NCBI GenBank assembly: GCA_019747815.1
Contig: JAIEQJ010000002.1
Location: forward strand, 62,001 to 126,000
Source of the DNA: Hyphomonadaceae bacterium
GTDB lineage: Bacteria > Pseudomonadota > Alphaproteobacteria > Rhizobiales > Hyphomicrobiaceae
DNA: 64,000 nt
Reading direction: 5' to 3'
Shown: positions 7,942 through 16,466 of the stretch, piece by piece
Numbering within the stretch: position 1 is the stretch's first letter
How the letters are laid out: each line of letters begins with the position of its first letter
Position numbers and translations under genes: made by a program
The notes under the pieces: model-generated
The model's database searches: none
Told to the model about the DNA's origin: nothing
The model's input: only the letters and a program-made list of their open reading frames with translations

Positions 7942-8120
7942 ATCGGTTCCCTCCCATGGCAGCGGTCGTCCTGGATCGCGACCGCAACAGAAATTACATC
8001 GCGCCGCAATCGTCCTTGCAAGACCTATTGCTGGGATGGCGGGCTGCGCGCCCCGGGGGGAAGCGCGACCGGGGATCAATCGGGTGAGGGTGCTCCCCCT
8101 CGGGCCGCAATCATGGCACC

Positions 8121-9260
8121 ATGCCGGCCATGACGCTGAAGGACCCACCGTTCACCATCGGCATCGAGGAGGAATACCTGCTCGTCGACCGGGCCAGCCG
8201 CGACCTCGTGCGCGAGATGCCGCAGGCCTTGTTCGAGCAGTGCGAGCAGGCCCTGCGCGGCCAGGTGGCGCGCGAGTTCCTCAAATCGCAGATCGAGGTG
8301 GAGACGCAGGTGCACAAGACCCCGCGCGCGGCCGGTGCGGAGCTGAAATCTTTGCGCCAGACGGTGGCGCGGCTGGCCGACCAGCACGGCCTGGCGCCGA
8401 TTGCCGTCTCGACCCATCCCTTCGCGCGCTGGAGCACCCAGCAGCCCACCGAGCGCGAGCGCTATCAGGCCATCGCCAAGGACCTCGCCGGGGTGGGCCG
8501 CCGGCTCGTCATCTGCGGCATGCACGTGCACATCGGCATCGACGACGATGAGCTGCGCATCGATCTCATGAACCAGGCGCGCTATTTCCTGCCGCACCTG
8601 CTGGTGCTGTCGACCTCCTCGCCGTTTGCCGAAGGCGAGGATACCGACCTCAAGTGCTATCGCCTGGCCGCCTACCAGGAGCTGCCGCGCACGGGGCTGC
8701 CCGGTCGCTTCGAGAGCTGGGAGGAGTATCGCTCCACCGTCGACGTTCTGGTGCGCAACGGCGTCATCGAGGACGCCAGCAAGATCTGGTGGGACCTGCG
8801 CCCCTCGGCCAAGTTTCCGACGCTGGAGATGCGCATCACCGACGTGTGCACGAAACTGGAAGACGCCGTCTGCGTGGCGGCGATGTATGCCAGCATCGTG
8901 CGCATGCTCTACCGCATCCGCCGCTCCAACCAGACCTGGCGCAGCTATCCGCTGTTTCTGCTGTCGGAGAACCGGTGGCGGGCGCAGCGCTACGGCGTCG
9001 ACGGCTCGCTGTTCGATTTCGGTCGCGGCGAGCTGGTGTCGTTTCGCGATCTCATCGGCGAGCTGCTGGTGCTGGTGCGCGAGGACGCCGAGGCGCTCAA
9101 CTGCTGGCCCGAGGTGGAGCATGCCCGCATCATTCTCGACCGCGGCACCAGCGCCAACCGCCAGATCGGCCACTTCAACCGGCTGGTGTCGGAGGGCGCT
9201 CCGCGGGAGGAGGCGCTGCGCGGCGTCGTCGATCACCTGATCGCGGAGACGCTGGGTTGA
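8121..9260 (+). CDS. Carboxylate-amine ligase, YbdK / GCS2 family
   Basis: This 379-residue protein belongs to the glutamate-cysteine ligase type 2 family. It shows the N-terminal 'FTIGIEEEYLLVD' metal/ATP-binding segment, 'KSQIEVETQVH', 'CGMHVHIGI' and 'WWDLRPSAKFPTLEMRITD'. YbdK-type enzymes couple ATP hydrolysis to amide-bond formation and show weak gamma-glutamylcysteine synthetase activity; the true substrate is uncertain. Length is usual for the family. It is divergent from the exported RidA gene and convergent with a hydrolase pseudogene, with a palindromic repeat directly after its stop. No clear Shine-Dalgarno is visible before 8121; the ATG at 8130 is an alternative. Confidence 0.87.
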   Translation: MPAMTLKDPPFTIGIEEEYLLVDRASRDLVREMPQALFEQCEQALRGQVAREFLKSQIEVETQVHKTPRAAGAELKSLRQTVARLADQHGLAPIAVSTHPFARWSTQQPTERERYQAIAKDLAGVGRRLVICGMHVHIGIDDDELRIDLMNQARYFLPHLLVLSTSSPFAEGEDTDLKCYRLAAYQELPRTGLPGRFESWEEYRSTVDVLVRNGVIEDASKIWWDLRPSAKFPTLEMRITDVCTKLEDAVCVAAMYASIVRMLYRIRRSNQTWRSYPLFLLSENRWRAQRYGVDGSLFDFGRGELVSFRDLIGELLVLVREDAEALNCWPEVEHARIILDRGTSANRQIGHFNRLVSEGAPREEALRGVVDHLIAETLG

Positions 9261-9262
9261 CT

Positions 9263-9319
9263 TGTCATCCCGGGCCGCCTGTTGATGGCTGGATCCCGGT
9301 GACGAGCACCGGGATGACA
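9263..9319. repeat. TGTCATCCCGG palindromic intergenic element
   Basis: TGTCATCCCGG (9263-9273) and CCGGGATGACA (9309-9319) form perfect 11-base arms around a 35-base loop. It sits between two convergent genes and could act as a bidirectional terminator or RNA stabiliser. The same arm sequence recurs at 39311-39441, and related shorter versions occur near 28425 and 49520, so it is a dispersed repeat. Confidence 0.8.
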
Positions 9320-9333
9320 CTCTGATGTCGCTT

Positions 9334-9823
9334 CTACGCCGCGGCGCGTGTGGCGGAGACCGGGGGTGCGAAAAAGTCGATGAGCATGGGGGCGATGGCC
9401 TTGGCCGAGGCGTTGTGGTTCTGCCCCGGCACGATGGCCGTATGCTTCTCGCCGCTGAACTGCTCCGACACGACGCGGGCCGTGTGCTTGAACCAGTCGG
9501 GGCTTTTGCCGCCGGCTGCCACGAGCGTCGGCACGGTGACGGAGTTGAGCGCGCGCTTTGAGCTCGTCGGGCAGCGGCCCGCCGCGCTGGGTGTCGCCGA
9601 CGACGGCAAAGTCGTAGGGGAGCGTGCGCACGACGGCCTTGAGCCCTTTGAACATGGGCAAGAGCCCCATGATGAAGACCGCAAAACCCGGCGCGCCCAC
9701 CACCTTCATGAACAGCTTGACGGCGTCGGCGCGGCGATCCGCGCGCAGGAGGTCCCTGATCTGATCGATGTAGTCCGCGGGTTGGGGATAGTGGGTGCCG
9801 TCGGATGATCTGACCGTTTTCAT
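9334..9823 (-). pseudogene. Decayed alpha/beta hydrolase
   Basis: The start 'MKTVRSSDGT' matches the beginning of small alpha/beta hydrolases, but it runs straight into 'PQPADYIDQIRDL', which in intact relatives follows the nucleophile elbow about 100 residues later. The segment with the oxyanion hole and catalytic Ser is therefore deleted. A second lesion, near the GCGCGCGC tract at about 9550-9557, shifts frame. The C-terminal part continues in another frame as 'SVTVPTLVAAGGKSPDW', and the catalytic His would be in 'GQNHNASAKAIAP'. Neither frame alone gives a working enzyme. It lies 10 bases downstream of the SRPBCC-DHFR gene on the same strand. Confidence 0.78.
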
Positions 9824-9833
9824 GTGCGTGCTC

Positions 9834-10946
9834 TCATCTCTCTGGCGCGTCAGCCGTTGCGGCCTTGCGTCGGTAACGCAGGACGACGACGCCGTTCGCA
9901 TAGGGCTTGAGGTCGACGCGCTCGAAATCCTGACGGCTCACGCCGGACGCGAACAAGGGCTTGCCGCGCCCCAGCAGAACCGGGTGGATATAGAGCAGGT
10001 ATTCGTCGATCAGGTCTGCGCGCTCGAGAGCCTGCACGATGCTGGCGCTGCCCTGGATGCTGATGGCTTTGCCCGACAGCCTCTTGAGCCTGCGGATCTC
10101 CTCCTCCAGATCATCGCGAACGACGCGCGTGTTGCCCCATGTGGGCGGGGCGAGCGTTTGGGAGAATACGATCTTGGGGGACCCATTGAGGGCGCGGATG
10201 ATCCTGGGATCCTCCTTTCCTGCGGCGGGTTGCAGTGCATCCCCTGCCTCGTAGGGAACGGCGGTCGGCCAGTAGGCGGCAAAGATCTCGTAGGTGTTGC
10301 GTCCGAAGATGAAGGTATCCGTCTTGGCGCTCATGAACTCTGCGATATCGGCCTGCAACTGCGGATCGAAGCCCGCAATCACCCAGCTCATGTCCTCGTC
10401 CGGTCCGACCATGTAGCCGTCGAGCGTAATGAACGTGGAGGCGATGACGGGCCGGCCTGCGCCATCCGCATCCATCGCGGCGACGACGTCGGCGAGTTGA
10501 TCGAGGCCGGAGTTGACGCCCTGCTCGTAGCCCATCCCCATGTGCTCGTTCTTCATCGCCACCGAGCCGAACAGCGTGCGGATGGTCAGCTTGGTCTTGC
10601 CGTCCTTCTCCTCGAAGGTGACGGTGACGACCATCTTTTCGGCACCGGGCGTCTCGAACGCGTTGTCGTAGACGATCTTCCGGTTGCGCACGATCTCCAG
10701 GTACTCGCCGCCGAACGGGGTATTTTGCTTGCCGCTGGGTCCCGTCATCGCCATGCGGAAGCGTCCGCCCTTGCGGAAGTCCATCTCGCACAGCGTCACC
10801 GGCCAACCCTTCGGTCCGAACCACTTCATGATGTGCTCGGGCTTGCTGTAAGCCATGAACAGCAGGCGCGCCGGAGCGTCGAACACGCGCGTGATGACGA
10901 CCGTGCGATCGGCTTCGGGCTCACTTCCGCCTGCGCTTGCCGGCAT
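9834..10946 (-). CDS. SRPBCC (AHSA1-like) and DHFR/RibD-C-like fusion protein
   Basis: This 370-residue protein joins two families normally found as separate neighbours. Residues about 14-157 are an SRPBCC/AHSA1 domain ('VFDAPARLLFMAYSKPEH', 'MKWFGPKGW', 'FRMAMTGPSG', 'MGMGYEQGVNSGLDQL'). Residues about 166-355 resemble the dihydrofolate-reductase-like RibD C-terminal fold ('IASTFITLDGYMVGPDEDM', 'TFIFGRNTYEIFAAYWP', 'ISIQGSASIVQALERADLIDEY', 'HPVLLGRGKPLF'). The start overlaps the end of the ArsR gene by 26 bases, so the two are co-transcribed. The lipid/ligand-binding half and reductase half probably act on one small molecule, unknown. The fusion is joined by a very short linker. Confidence 0.83.
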   Translation of the reverse strand: MPASAGGSEPEADRTVVITRVFDAPARLLFMAYSKPEHIMKWFGPKGWPVTLCEMDFRKGGRFRMAMTGPSGKQNTPFGGEYLEIVRNRKIVYDNAFETPGAEKMVVTVTFEEKDGKTKLTIRTLFGSVAMKNEHMGMGYEQGVNSGLDQLADVVAAMDADGAGRPVIASTFITLDGYMVGPDEDMSWVIAGFDPQLQADIAEFMSAKTDTFIFGRNTYEIFAAYWPTAVPYEAGDALQPAAGKEDPRIIRALNGSPKIVFSQTLAPPTWGNTRVVRDDLEEEIRRLKRLSGKAISIQGSASIVQALERADLIDEYLLYIHPVLLGRGKPLFASGVSRQDFERVDLKPYANGVVVLRYRRKAATADAPER

Positions 10947-11289
10947 GACGCATCTCCTTGCGGTTCAGAACTTTCACGTAGGCGTCGAGCTGATCGAGGC
11001 TCTCCTCCCAGAACCGGCGGTAGTCGCCGATCCACTGGGCGGCACGCTCGAGCGGGGCTGCATTGAGGCGCACGGGGCGGGTCTGGGCGCTGCGGCCGCG
11101 CGAGACGAGGCCCGCGCCTTCCAGCACCTTCAGGTGCTTGGAGATGGCGGGCTGGCTGAGATCGAACGGTGCCACCAGCTCGTTGACGGTGGCCTCGCCG
11201 GCGGCGAGCCGGGCGAGAATGGCGCGCCGCGTCGGATCTGCGAGGGCGGCGAACACGCGATCCAGGGGCTGCGGTGCTGCGGAGTGCAT
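10921..11289 (-). CDS. ArsR-family transcriptional regulator
   Basis: The 122-residue protein has a winged helix-turn-helix: 'DRVFAALADPTRRAILARLA' then 'VNELVAPFDLSQPAISKHLKVLEGAGLV', the standard ArsR recognition region. No metal-binding Cys cluster is present, so it belongs to the group that pairs with SRPBCC proteins rather than to metal sensors. It is the first gene of the operon with the SRPBCC-DHFR fusion. A perfect 9-4-9 palindrome lies just upstream of its start and is its likely operator, giving autoregulation. Confidence 0.9.
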   Translation of the reverse strand: MHSAAPQPLDRVFAALADPTRRAILARLAAGEATVNELVAPFDLSQPAISKHLKVLEGAGLVSRGRSAQTRPVRLNAAPLERAAQWIGDYRRFWEESLDQLDAYVKVLNRKEMRHAGKRRRK

Positions 11290-11303
11290 GATTGCCTTCC
11301 AGC

Positions 11304-11325
11304 TATATTACCAAACGGTAATATA
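11304..11325. promoter_or_regulatory. Perfect palindromic operator for the ArsR operon
   Basis: TATATTACC (11304-11312), spacer AAAC, GGTAATATA (11317-11325) is a perfect inverted repeat of 9 bases. It ends 15 bases upstream of the ArsR start codon. The AT-rich palindrome stands out in GC-rich surroundings and fits an ArsR dimer site overlapping the promoter. Confidence 0.75.
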
Positions 11326-11655
11326 AGAGCCGGAGATGTGCCCGTCAAGGCCCGTTGGCTGGTGCACCGCGGCCCGCCCCCTCCTCCTCTGCATTCCCGG
11401 AAGCCGAGCCCGGCTCATGAGCCGAGGCGAGGCTCTCCGGGAGCCTTGCCCCTGCGAGGGCAGAGACCCCGGCTCTCCGCGCCGACCTTGATCTCCGATC
11501 AAGCTCGTGCGCTCCGGCCGGGGACGCAACTCTTGGTGCTTCGGCCGGGGAGGCATCTCGCGCTTGGGCGGTGGAACTCGGATCTGCGCAGTCACACTTG
11601 GCGCGGAGAGCACCAATGCAGCACTTCGCATGATCCAAATGGACCGGCTCAGGAA
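11326..11655. repeat. Gene-free stretch packed with GC-rich palindromes
   Basis: No credible gene lies here. It contains a 14-base perfect palindrome CGGCTCATGAGCCG (11411-11424), a GGCTC/GAGCC hairpin (11433-11447), a TGCCC/GGGCA hairpin, and a 'CCCGGCTCTCCGC' motif that recurs in the element at 39311-39441. It looks like degenerate copies of the dispersed intergenic repeats. Confidence 0.5.
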
Positions 11656-12237
11656 TCAACAGCGCGGCGAGATGGATGCGCTGCTGCCAATGTGCTTCTC
11701 AATGCGCAGGAACGTGCGGTCCGCGGCATCGGGCCGGGCGTCGAAGCCGAACGCGCCGGCGAATCTGCGGAAGGTTTCGTTGGTGGCAAAGCTTTTGCCC
11801 GTAAGCTGCGTGACACCGGTCGATGCCGCGATACGTTCAAGCGTGGAGAGCAGACCTGTGCCGATACCGCGCCGCTGCCAGGAATCGGCCACCACGATGG
11901 CAATGTCCGCGCTCTCACCTCCAGCGCTCAATGCGCAGCGCGCCTCGCCGACGATACGCGGCACACCCTCGACGAGCGCGATACCTACCAGTGCCATCTG
12001 CGTGACTTGATCGACGCCGACGAAACGGTCGAGCAAGGCGGGTGGCAGGTGCCTAAGGGGCTGGAAAAAGCGCAAATAGCGCGACGTGGCTGACAGGTCA
12101 CCGACGAACGCCTGCACCAGGCCGGCATCCGCCGGGCGGATGGGTCGCACCGTGACTTCGCCGAAGCCGGTGCGGATGGGCCGGCAGAACATGCGGCAGT
12201 ACAAGTCGGCGTCGTAGTCGAACTCGAAGTGGTTCAT
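11656..12237 (-). CDS. GNAT-family N-acetyltransferase
   Basis: This 193-residue protein carries a GNAT acetyl-CoA-binding domain. Key segments are 'VTVRPIRPADAGLVQAFV', 'IAIVVADSWQRRGIGTGLL' (motif A, with the R/Q-x-x-G-x-G/A pyrophosphate loop) and 'GKSFATNETFRRFAGAFGF' (motif B). 'RYLRFFQPLRHLPP' near residue 60 resembles the GNAT domain attached to acyl-CoA synthetase/Pat lysine acetyltransferases. The substrate cannot be set. The ATG overlaps the TGA of the small upstream ORF (ATGA), so the pair is probably translationally coupled. A longer frame to 12453 lacks support. Confidence 0.85.
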   Translation of the reverse strand: MNHFEFDYDADLYCRMFCRPIRTGFGEVTVRPIRPADAGLVQAFVGDLSATSRYLRFFQPLRHLPPALLDRFVGVDQVTQMALVGIALVEGVPRIVGEARCALSAGGESADIAIVVADSWQRRGIGTGLLSTLERIAASTGVTQLTGKSFATNETFRRFAGAFGFDARPDAADRTFLRIEKHIGSSASISPRC

Positions 12238-12512
12238 GGCTGCGCCGCCGGCTTGATAGCGGGGCGTGGCATGCCTGCCTGATCGCAGATCAGATTGTGT
12301 GCGAGCGTCGCGCGACTGAAGCCGCGCACGGCCCGCTCGGCATCGCTCAGGCGCGACAGGCACTCGTGCATGGCCGCTGCCGCGCAGCGATCCGCGCAGG
12401 ATTGGACCCACTCGGGCACCCACATGGCGGCAGCTTTCGGAGACTGCAGCCAACCGCGCTTGCGGGATTGAGCGGCACTGAGCGGCCGTGCAGAAAACTC
12501 TTGAATGAACAT
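12234..12512 (-). CDS. Small hypothetical protein, weakly DUF1127-like
   Basis: A 92-residue ORF ends by overlapping the acetyltransferase start by four bases. Its middle ('MHECLSRLSDAERAVRGFSRATL') resembles the short DUF1127 motif, in which an Arg-rich helix is followed by 'L-x-D-x-x-L-x-D-I-G-L-S'. The first half contains Trp residues and several Cys. No signal peptide is visible. The ATG at 12512 is chosen because the frame upstream to 12677 looks unlike coding sequence. If the DUF1127 likeness is real, an RNA-binding or regulatory role is possible, but this is weak. Confidence 0.45.
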   Translation of the reverse strand: MFIQEFSARPLSAAQSRKRGWLQSPKAAAMWVPEWVQSCADRCAAAAMHECLSRLSDAERAVRGFSRATLAHNLICDQAGMPRPAIKPAAQP

Positions 12513-12918
12513 GTCCAAACTCTTGATCAGCCGGCTTGCACCGCTGTCGGTCAAAGGCGGGCCGTGCACACGCAAAGGTCGCATTCCGAACGCGTTGTCG
12601 GACTGGGAGCGCGGCGTCTGGACGGTGGTGGATGGCGTGCTGCGGTGCGTCAGGCGGTTATGACCACTGCGATGCACCGTGGACGCGGGCCGCTATAGGC
12701 GAAGCCTCGTTGCGCGCCAGCACAAACGAGCGGGTGCTATGGGCCAAATGCGCGAATGCATTGCTCTATCTCCGGCGCTTCTTGACCCTTACGTCAAATT
12801 GCGGAGCGCGCTTTTGCGCTATCGAGTTGCTGCAGTCCAATGCATAATAGTTCTGATGGTAGTGCAAACTAGTCATAAGTGAAACATTGACCGCACGCGT
12901 CTCAACTCCTTCGCCGCA
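12513..12918. other. Gene-free stretch upstream of the small ORF
   Basis: About 400 bases without a convincing gene. It holds a short inverted repeat TTGAC(6)GTCAA at 12782-12797 and a GCGC/GCGC hairpin just after it. It is less GC-rich near 12840-12890. It probably carries the promoter of the small ORF and acetyltransferase. Confidence 0.4.
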
Positions 12919-13674
12919 TCACAGCATTGCGCCCATGCCGCCGTCGACGACGAGCTCGGCGCCGGTGACGTAGGAGGCGTCGTCGCTGGCGAGGAACAGC
13001 GCGGCGGTGGCGATCTCTTCGGGCCTGCCGAGGCGCCGCAGCGCGGTCGAATCCACCAGAGCCTTCTCGATCGCGGGATTCCTGAGCACGCGCTGCGTCA
13101 GCGCGGTCGCAACGAAGCCCGGGCAGAGCGCGTTCACGCGGATGGCGAACGGCGCGTACTCCACCGCCAGTCCTCGCGTCAGCGCCGTCACCGCACCCTT
13201 GGTCGCCGAGTAGGCTGAGAGCTGGCGCAGGCCGCGATGCGCCATGATCGACGCGACGTTGATGAGCGAGCCGCGCCCCGACGCCTTGAGCAGCGCAAAG
13301 CCGTCGCGCGCCACCCGCACGACGCCGTCGAGGTTCACCTCGCGGATGGCCACCCAGTCGGCATCGCTCAGATGCCGGAAATCGCCGCGCACGTTGACGC
13401 CCGCATTGTTGACCAGCACATCGATGCGGCCATGGGCCTTCTCCACCACGCGCAGCATGGCCGCCACGTCCTGGCCGCGCGAGACGTCGGCGGTGATGGC
13501 CTGCGCCTGCGCGCCGCTCTCGACGAGCTCGGCGGCTACGGTCTCCGCGGCCACCCCGTTCACGTCGGCGATGTAGACACAGGCCCCCGCGCCGGCAAAC
13601 GCGTGCACGATGGCGCGGCCGATGCCCGCGCCGGCGCCGGTCACCAGGGCGACGCGGCCCTCAAGACGTCTCAT
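12919..13674 (-). CDS. SDR-family oxidoreductase
   Basis: A classical short-chain dehydrogenase/reductase of 251 residues. It has the Rossmann loop 'VTGAGAGIGRAI' near residue 11, 'NNAGVN' in strand 4, catalytic Ser in 'NVASIMAHRG', the Y-x-x-x-K pair in 'YSATKGA', and a C-terminal 'YVTGAELVVDGG'. Asp38 in 'IADVNG' after strand 2 favours NAD(H). Substrate is unknown; 3-oxoacyl-ACP reductase-type and sugar or alcohol dehydrogenases all share this layout. It overlaps the 3' end of gor by 14 bases and is probably co-transcribed with rpiA - DUF2059 - gor. Confidence 0.9.
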   Translation of the reverse strand: MRRLEGRVALVTGAGAGIGRAIVHAFAGAGACVYIADVNGVAAETVAAELVESGAQAQAITADVSRGQDVAAMLRVVEKAHGRIDVLVNNAGVNVRGDFRHLSDADWVAIREVNLDGVVRVARDGFALLKASGRGSLINVASIMAHRGLRQLSAYSATKGAVTALTRGLAVEYAPFAIRVNALCPGFVATALTQRVLRNPAIEKALVDSTALRRLGRPEEIATAALFLASDDASYVTGAELVVDGGMGAML

Positions 13675-15082
13675 CGTAGCCCTTCTTCCTCTGCGGCGAA
13701 GTCTTGGGGGGAGATTTTTGCGGCGCGGTGCGTTTCTCCCGCATGGTCACCAGCTCTTCGGAGATGCTGGGGTGCAGAGCCACGGTGGCGTCGAAGTCGG
13801 CCTTGGTTGCGCCCATCTTGAGGGCGATGGCGGCCATCTGCACGATCTCGGCCGCATCGGGCCCGAGGACGTGGCAGCCCACGACCCTGTCGGTCGCGCC
13901 GTCGACCAGCAGCTTCATGACGACGAACTCGTCGCGGCCCGACAGCGTATGCTTCAGGGGTCGGAAGCGGGCCTTGTAGACATCGAGCTTGGGATAGCGC
14001 TCGCAGGCGAGGTGCTCCGGCAGGCCGACGGTGCCGATCTCGGGTGTCGAGAACACCGCCGTGGGGATCAGATCGTGATCGACGGTCCAACGCTTGCCGC
14101 CGAACACGGTGTCAGCGAAGGCATGACCTTCGCGAATGGCAACCGGCGTCAGGTTCACCCGGTCGGTGACGTCGCCCACCGCATAGATGTTGCCGACGGA
14201 GGAGCGCGAGTCCTCGTCCACCAGGATCTCGCCGTCGCTGCCAAGCTTTACCCCGGCCTTTTCGAGTCCGAGGCTGCCGGTGCTGGGCGTGCGCCCCGTC
14301 GCGAACATCACGCACTCGACCTCGAGCGTCGAGCCGTCCTTCAGGGTGACGGTGTAGTCCGACCAGTTCTTCTCGATGGCAACAATGTCGGCATTCAGCC
14401 GCACATCGATCTCGCGCTTGAACATCTCGGCCATCAGGCCGTCGCGCAGGTCGTCGTCGAAGCCGCGCAGAATCTTCTCGCCGCGATAGACGAGCGTGGT
14501 TTCCACGCCCAGCCCGTCGAAGATGCCCGCGAACTCGACCGCAATGTAGCCGCCGCCGACGATCAGGATGGAGGCCGGCAGCTCCTTCAGGTGGAACGCC
14601 TCGTTGGAGGTGATGGCGTGCTCCGCTCCCGGGATGTTGGGCTTCACGGGATGGCCGCCGGTGGCGATCAGGATGGTCTTGGCCGTGACCTTGCGGCCCT
14701 CGGAGGCCAGCATGAGGGTGTTGGCGTCGGCGAGCGTCGCGCGCGTGTCGAACACGTCGGCACCCGCCGAGAGGACATTGCGGCGGTAGATGTCCTCCAG
14801 CCGCTTGATCTCGCGATCCTTGTTGGCAAGCAGGGTCGACCAGTCGAACCGCGTGCCCTTCGTCGCCCAGCCGTAACCCTCCGCATCCTCAAACTCGTCG
14901 CGGAAGCGGCTGGCATAGACGAACAGCTTCTTGGGCACGCACCCCCGGATCACGCAGGTGCCGCCAAAGCGATATTCCTCAGCCACGGCGACTTTGGCGC
15001 CGTAGCCCGCTGCGATGCGCGCTGCGCGCACACCACCCGATCCCCCGCCGATGATGAAGAGGTCGTAGTCGTAGGACGTCAT
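13661..15082 (-). CDS. gor: Glutathione-disulfide reductase
   Basis: This flavoprotein reduces oxidised glutathione with NADPH in the cytosol. The 473-residue sequence shows the FAD site 'DLFIIGGGSGGVRAARIA', the redox-active disulfide in 'GGTCVIRGCVPKK' (Cys43/Cys48), the NADPH site 'LIVGGGYIAVEFAG', 'YAVGDVTDRVNLTPVA', and the dimer-interface catalytic His in 'ALHPSISEE'. A basic Lys/Pro/Ser-rich tail of about 20 residues extends beyond the usual end. It follows the DUF2059 gene by 49 bases and overlaps the SDR gene, so it belongs to a redox and pentose-phosphate operon. Confidence 0.95.
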   Translation of the reverse strand: MTSYDYDLFIIGGGSGGVRAARIAAGYGAKVAVAEEYRFGGTCVIRGCVPKKLFVYASRFRDEFEDAEGYGWATKGTRFDWSTLLANKDREIKRLEDIYRRNVLSAGADVFDTRATLADANTLMLASEGRKVTAKTILIATGGHPVKPNIPGAEHAITSNEAFHLKELPASILIVGGGYIAVEFAGIFDGLGVETTLVYRGEKILRGFDDDLRDGLMAEMFKREIDVRLNADIVAIEKNWSDYTVTLKDGSTLEVECVMFATGRTPSTGSLGLEKAGVKLGSDGEILVDEDSRSSVGNIYAVGDVTDRVNLTPVAIREGHAFADTVFGGKRWTVDHDLIPTAVFSTPEIGTVGLPEHLACERYPKLDVYKARFRPLKHTLSGRDEFVVMKLLVDGATDRVVGCHVLGPDAAEIVQMAAIALKMGATKADFDATVALHPSISEELVTMREKRTAPQKSPPKTSPQRKKGYDETS

Positions 15083-15131
15083 GCCGGCCTGTTTCCGTGC
15101 TCTTTGGTGATTGCTTGTGTCGGCGCGGCGC

Positions 15132-15632
15132 TCACAGATCGATGCCGCGCTTCTTCAGCTCCTTGCGCGCCTCCTCGGCGAGCTCGGTGCCGATCTGCTG
15201 GCCCCATCGCTGTCCCAGCGTCATGGATTGACGCATGATGCCGGGCTGCACGGCCGCGAACTTTGCGCCGATCGGCGACTTGTAGAAGGCGATGATGCCC
15301 TTCAGCTCGTCCAAGGTAAGCTCGGCCGCGTAAAGGGCGGCGATCTGATCCAGCAGCACGCCCTTGCGATCGATGAACCGCGGGACGAGCTGGCGGAAGA
15401 CGTCGGCGATCTCGTTTGCCTTGTCGGGCGCCACTTTGGCGAAGCTCTGGCTCATCTGCTCGGCGATCAGCGGCATCACCTGATCGAACTGGCTGGCTGC
15501 TCCGGCAACCACCATCATCTGCTTGGCAGCCGCAATGCGCGCGGGGTCCGGGCCTTGCGCGCGCGAGGCCTCCGGCAAGGCCGCCACGGCAAAGATCGAC
15601 ACGACGAGGACGAAGAGGGCGCGATATGTCAT
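15132..15632 (-). CDS. DUF2059 domain protein, exported
   Basis: The 166-residue protein begins with a signal peptide of about 26 residues ('ALFVLVVSIFAVAALP', cleavage near 'SRAQG'). The mature part matches DUF2059: a helical repeat with 'DELKGIIAFYKSPIGAKFAAVQPGIM' close to the C-terminus. DUF2059 proteins are periplasmic and of unknown biochemical role. AGGAAGGAAG precedes the ATG at 15632, which supports that start over 15659. The gene is between rpiA and gor on the same strand with gaps of about 40-50 bases, an arrangement known in Hyphomicrobiales. Confidence 0.88.
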   Translation of the reverse strand: MTYRALFVLVVSIFAVAALPEASRAQGPDPARIAAAKQMMVVAGAASQFDQVMPLIAEQMSQSFAKVAPDKANEIADVFRQLVPRFIDRKGVLLDQIAALYAAELTLDELKGIIAFYKSPIGAKFAAVQPGIMRQSMTLGQRWGQQIGTELAEEARKELKKRGIDL

Positions 15633-15671
15633 GGCATACTTCCTTCCTGTTCGGCTCACGCTCGAGCAAAA

Positions 15672-16388
15672 CTAGCCGGTTTGCTCCGCCTCGTCGCGCT
15701 CCAGCATGACGATGCCGCTAGGCCCGGCGATGATGGCGGCATCGGCGATACCCAGGAAGAGACCGTTCTCCACCACGCCGGGGATCAGCTTCAAAGCCTC
15801 GTCAAGCGCTTCCGGCTCGGCGATGCTGCCAAAGGCGCAGTCGAGGATGAAATTGCCGCTGTCGGTCACGAACGGCCGGCCGTCCGCCTGCATGCGCTGC
15901 TTGATCTCGCCCCTGCACCCGGCGTCGGCAGCCAGCACCTCGATCATGTTGCGGGTCGCCCCGAGGCCGAAGCGCACGACCTCCACGGGGAGCGGAAACT
16001 TGCCGAGCGTGACCACCTGCTTGGAGGCGTCGGCGATGACCACCATGCGCCCGGAGGCGGTGGCGACGATCTTCTCGATGAGGAGCGCGCCGCCGCCGCC
16101 CTTGATGAGACGGAGATCGGCGTCAAGCTCGTCGGCGCCGTCGACGGTGAGGTCCAGGAACGGCTGCTGATCGAGGGTGATGAGCGGAATGCCAAGCCGC
16201 TCGGCCTGTGCCCGCGTCGCCTCCGAGGTCGGCACGCATCGGAGCTTGAGGCCGTCCTTGACCCGCTGCGCCACCAGATCGACGAAGCGGGCAGCGGTGG
16301 AGCCGGTGCCGAGGCCCAGCGTCATGCCGTCTTCCACCAGGCTCAGCGCGCGCTCGGCTGCCTGCTGCTTCCAGACATCAAAGGTCAT
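15672..16388 (-). CDS. rpiA: Ribose-5-phosphate isomerase A
   Basis: RpiA interconverts ribose 5-phosphate and ribulose 5-phosphate in the pentose phosphate pathway. The 238-residue sequence has '[19 protein letters not shown]' (phosphate-binding loop), '[26 protein letters not shown]' (catalytic Asp residues and Lys) and '[15 protein letters not shown]' near the end. Length is standard. It is the first gene of the rpiA - DUF2059 - gor - SDR series. A CCCCTCTCC-type repeat lies between its start and the upstream dehydrogenase gene. Confidence 0.95.
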   Translation of the reverse strand: MTFDVWKQQAAERALSLVEDGMTLGLGTGSTAARFVDLVAQRVKDGLKLRCVPTSEATRAQAERLGIPLITLDQQPFLDLTVDGADELDADLRLIKGGGGALLIEKIVATASGRMVVIADASKQVVTLGKFPLPVEVVRFGLGATRNMIEVLAADAGCRGEIKQRMQADGRPFVTDSGNFILDCAFGSIAEPEALDEALKLIPGVVENGLFLGIADAAIIAGPSGIVMLERDEAEQTG

Positions 16389-16404
16389 TCAGTCTCCATC
16401 GCGA

Positions 16405-16456
16405 AGCCCCTCTCCCCATTCTTCTTGGAGAGAGAGGGATGAGCCCTCGAGGGGGT
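16405..16456. repeat. CCCCTCTCC-type intergenic repeat
   Basis: CCCCTCTCC followed by GGAGAGAGAGGG and CCCTCGAGGG forms overlapping imperfect hairpins between gabD-like and rpiA genes. It resembles the much more perfect element at 40423-40477. Confidence 0.5.
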
Positions 16457-16466
16457 AGGGAAGAAA

